Assembly: GCA_026387485.1 (NCBI GenBank)
Contig: JAPLLQ010000046.1
Location: 1 to 7,421, forward strand
Length of the DNA stretch: 7,421 bases
Direction: 5' to 3'
Origin: Candidatus Omnitrophota bacterium
GTDB lineage: Bacteria > Omnitrophota > Gorgyraeia > Gygaellales > Profunditerraquicolaceae
Below the pieces are notes generated by a model that saw only the letters and a program-made list of their open reading frames with translations, made no database searches and was not told the DNA's origin. This document shows positions 6,491 through 7,421 of the stretch, in pieces (position 1 is the first letter of the stretch; every line of letters begins with the position of its first letter). The position numbers and the translations under genes were made by a program.

Positions 6491-7421
6491 TTTAGGTATT
6501 AAGAAGTATTTTTATCAGCTGCTTTTTCGTTATTTGTCGGTTTTTATCCGGCCTGATAATTCGGTAGTTGAAATTAGTCCGCAATCATTGCCTGTAAGTA
6601 ATTTCTTTAAGAATTCCAAGAGGCTTTCTGTAGCTGATTTAGTTAACCTTGAGCAGTTATCAAAAGATGACCCGGAATATTTAATTTTAAACGGCAATGT
6701 ACATTATGTAAAAGATCTTCTGTCATTTTTTAAACAATTACATAATTCCTGCAGCCGTAAAACAAGGATTATTATTTTATATTACAGCAGTTTATGGAAG
6801 CCATTAGTGATGTTGGCATCTTTTTTAAGAATACGCAGCAAAACACCCCAGCAGAACTGGATAGACCATAAAGACATTGATAATATCTTATCGTTAGCTG
6901 ATTTTGAGCCAGTATTTACTGACAGAAAGATTCTCGTACCTTTTTATTTTCCCGTCTTGAGTAATTTTATAAATCGTTATTTAGCGCCCTTACCAGTGTT
7001 CCGCTCACTTTGTTTGGTAAATATTCTTGTGGCTAGGCCGTTAATCAAAGATGATAAGAAAGATTTGTCAGTATCCGTAGTTGTTCCAGCTAGAAATGAA
7101 GCTGGGAATATTGAGAATATAATTAAAAGACTTCCTAAAATGGGTTCTGATGATGAAATAATCTTTGTAGAAGGCCATTCCAATGATTCTACATGGCAGG
7201 AGATTAAGAAAGTAAACGATAAATATGGAAAAGTTCTTAATATCAAGTGTATTAAGCAAAATGGGAAAGGCAAGGCAGATGCAGTAAGAAAGGGTTTTGC
7301 TTGCGCTTCAAGAGATATTCTTATGATATTAGATGCGGATTTGTCTGTTCCACCAGAGGTTCTACCAGATTTTTATAAAGCCATCTGCGAAGATAAAGCT
7401 GAATTTTTAAACGGAAGCAGG
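6468..7421 (+). CDS. Methyltransferase-like domain fused to a GT2 glycosyltransferase (partial at the right edge)
   Basis: The frame is open from the ATG at 6468 to the window end (318 codons) with no stop, so the C-terminus is missing. Residues about 10-195 resemble the class I SAM-methyltransferase domain often fused to GT2 enzymes in polysaccharide loci: VVEI (33-36, first strand), SLWKPLVMLA (108-117), QQNWIDHKDI (128-137), LADFEPV (143-149), NRYLAPLPVFR (169-179) and VARPL (188-192). The glycine-rich SAM loop expected right after VVEI is absent. Residues 200-318 are a GT2 (GT-A fold) domain: VVVPARNEAGNI (204-215), EIIFVEGHSNDSTW (230-243), GKGKADAVRKGF (266-277), the metal-binding ILDAD (287-291) and EFLNGSR at the edge. 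It probably adds a sugar at the inner membrane; acceptor unknown. It overlaps the Wzy/WaaL-like gene by 23 bases and has only a weak ribosome site (GAGA, 6457-6460). Confidence 0.85.
   Translation, partial: MKNCQEHSLGIKKYFYQLLFRYLSVFIRPDNSVVEISPQSLPVSNFFKNSKRLSVADLVNLEQLSKDDPEYLILNGNVHYVKDLLSFFKQLHNSCSRKTRIIILYYSSLWKPLVMLASFLRIRSKTPQQNWIDHKDIDNILSLADFEPVFTDRKILVPFYFPVLSNFINRYLAPLPVFRSLCLVNILVARPLIKDDKKDLSVSVVVPARNEAGNIENIIKRLPKMGSDDEIIFVEGHSNDSTWQEIKKVNDKYGKVLNIKCIKQNGKGKADAVRKGFACASRDILMILDADLSVPPEVLPDFYKAICEDKAEFLNGSR

Noticed and set aside
6977..7273. Minus-strand open frames of 98 and 63 codons at the right end
   Set aside because: They lie opposite the GT2 part of the fusion gene, whose plus-strand frame carries clear family motifs.

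Overview
The window is a compact, all-plus-strand surface-polysaccharide gene cluster (O-antigen, capsule or exopolysaccharide type) from an AT-rich bacterium. The genes are tightly packed, often overlapping by 19-23 bases, and no tRNA, rRNA, CRISPR array, transposase or integrase gene is visible. The gene families (WecG/TagA, long-form polyprenyl-phosphate sugar-1-phosphate transferase, Wzy/WaaL-like protein, methyltransferase-like/GT2 fusion) are known from many didermal bacteria. My guess at an uncultivated lineage such as Omnitrophota rests only on a general impression of gene style and is weak.

Layout. (1) At the left edge, the last 33 codons of a membrane protein, probably an O-antigen polymerase/ligase-like protein, overlap the start of a GT4 glycosyltransferase (start at 81, ending at 1271). 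(2) A 274-base gap (1272-1545) is the only long non-coding stretch. It holds an 18-base copy of a segment of the GT4 gene and a perfect 11-base inverted repeat that overlaps a possible promoter. (3) A second run of genes follows: a multi-pass GT-C-like membrane protein (1546-3093), a WecG/TagA/CpsF family GT26 glycosyltransferase (3075-3857), a polyprenyl-phosphate sugar phosphotransferase (3879-5273), a Wzy/WaaL-like gene broken by a frameshift (5274-6490), and the first 318 codons of a methyltransferase-like plus GT2 fusion protein that runs off the right edge (6468 onward).

How they fit together. The phosphotransferase would load the first sugar phosphate onto undecaprenyl phosphate in the inner membrane. 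WecG and the GT4 and GT2 enzymes would extend the repeat unit on the cytoplasmic side. The GT-C protein would use a lipid-linked sugar on the periplasmic side. The Wzy/WaaL-like protein would polymerise the chain or transfer it to its acceptor. No flippase is in view.

The strongest new observation is in the Wzy/WaaL-like gene. A 21-base sequence is present twice in a row with a 23-base period (6011-6054), and this duplication alone causes the frameshift. Removing one period restores a continuous 397-residue protein. It may be a reversible on/off switch, a recent inactivating mutation or an assembly error. The second is the methyltransferase-like half of the last protein, which has lost the glycine-rich SAM-binding loop while the rest of the domain is recognisable.
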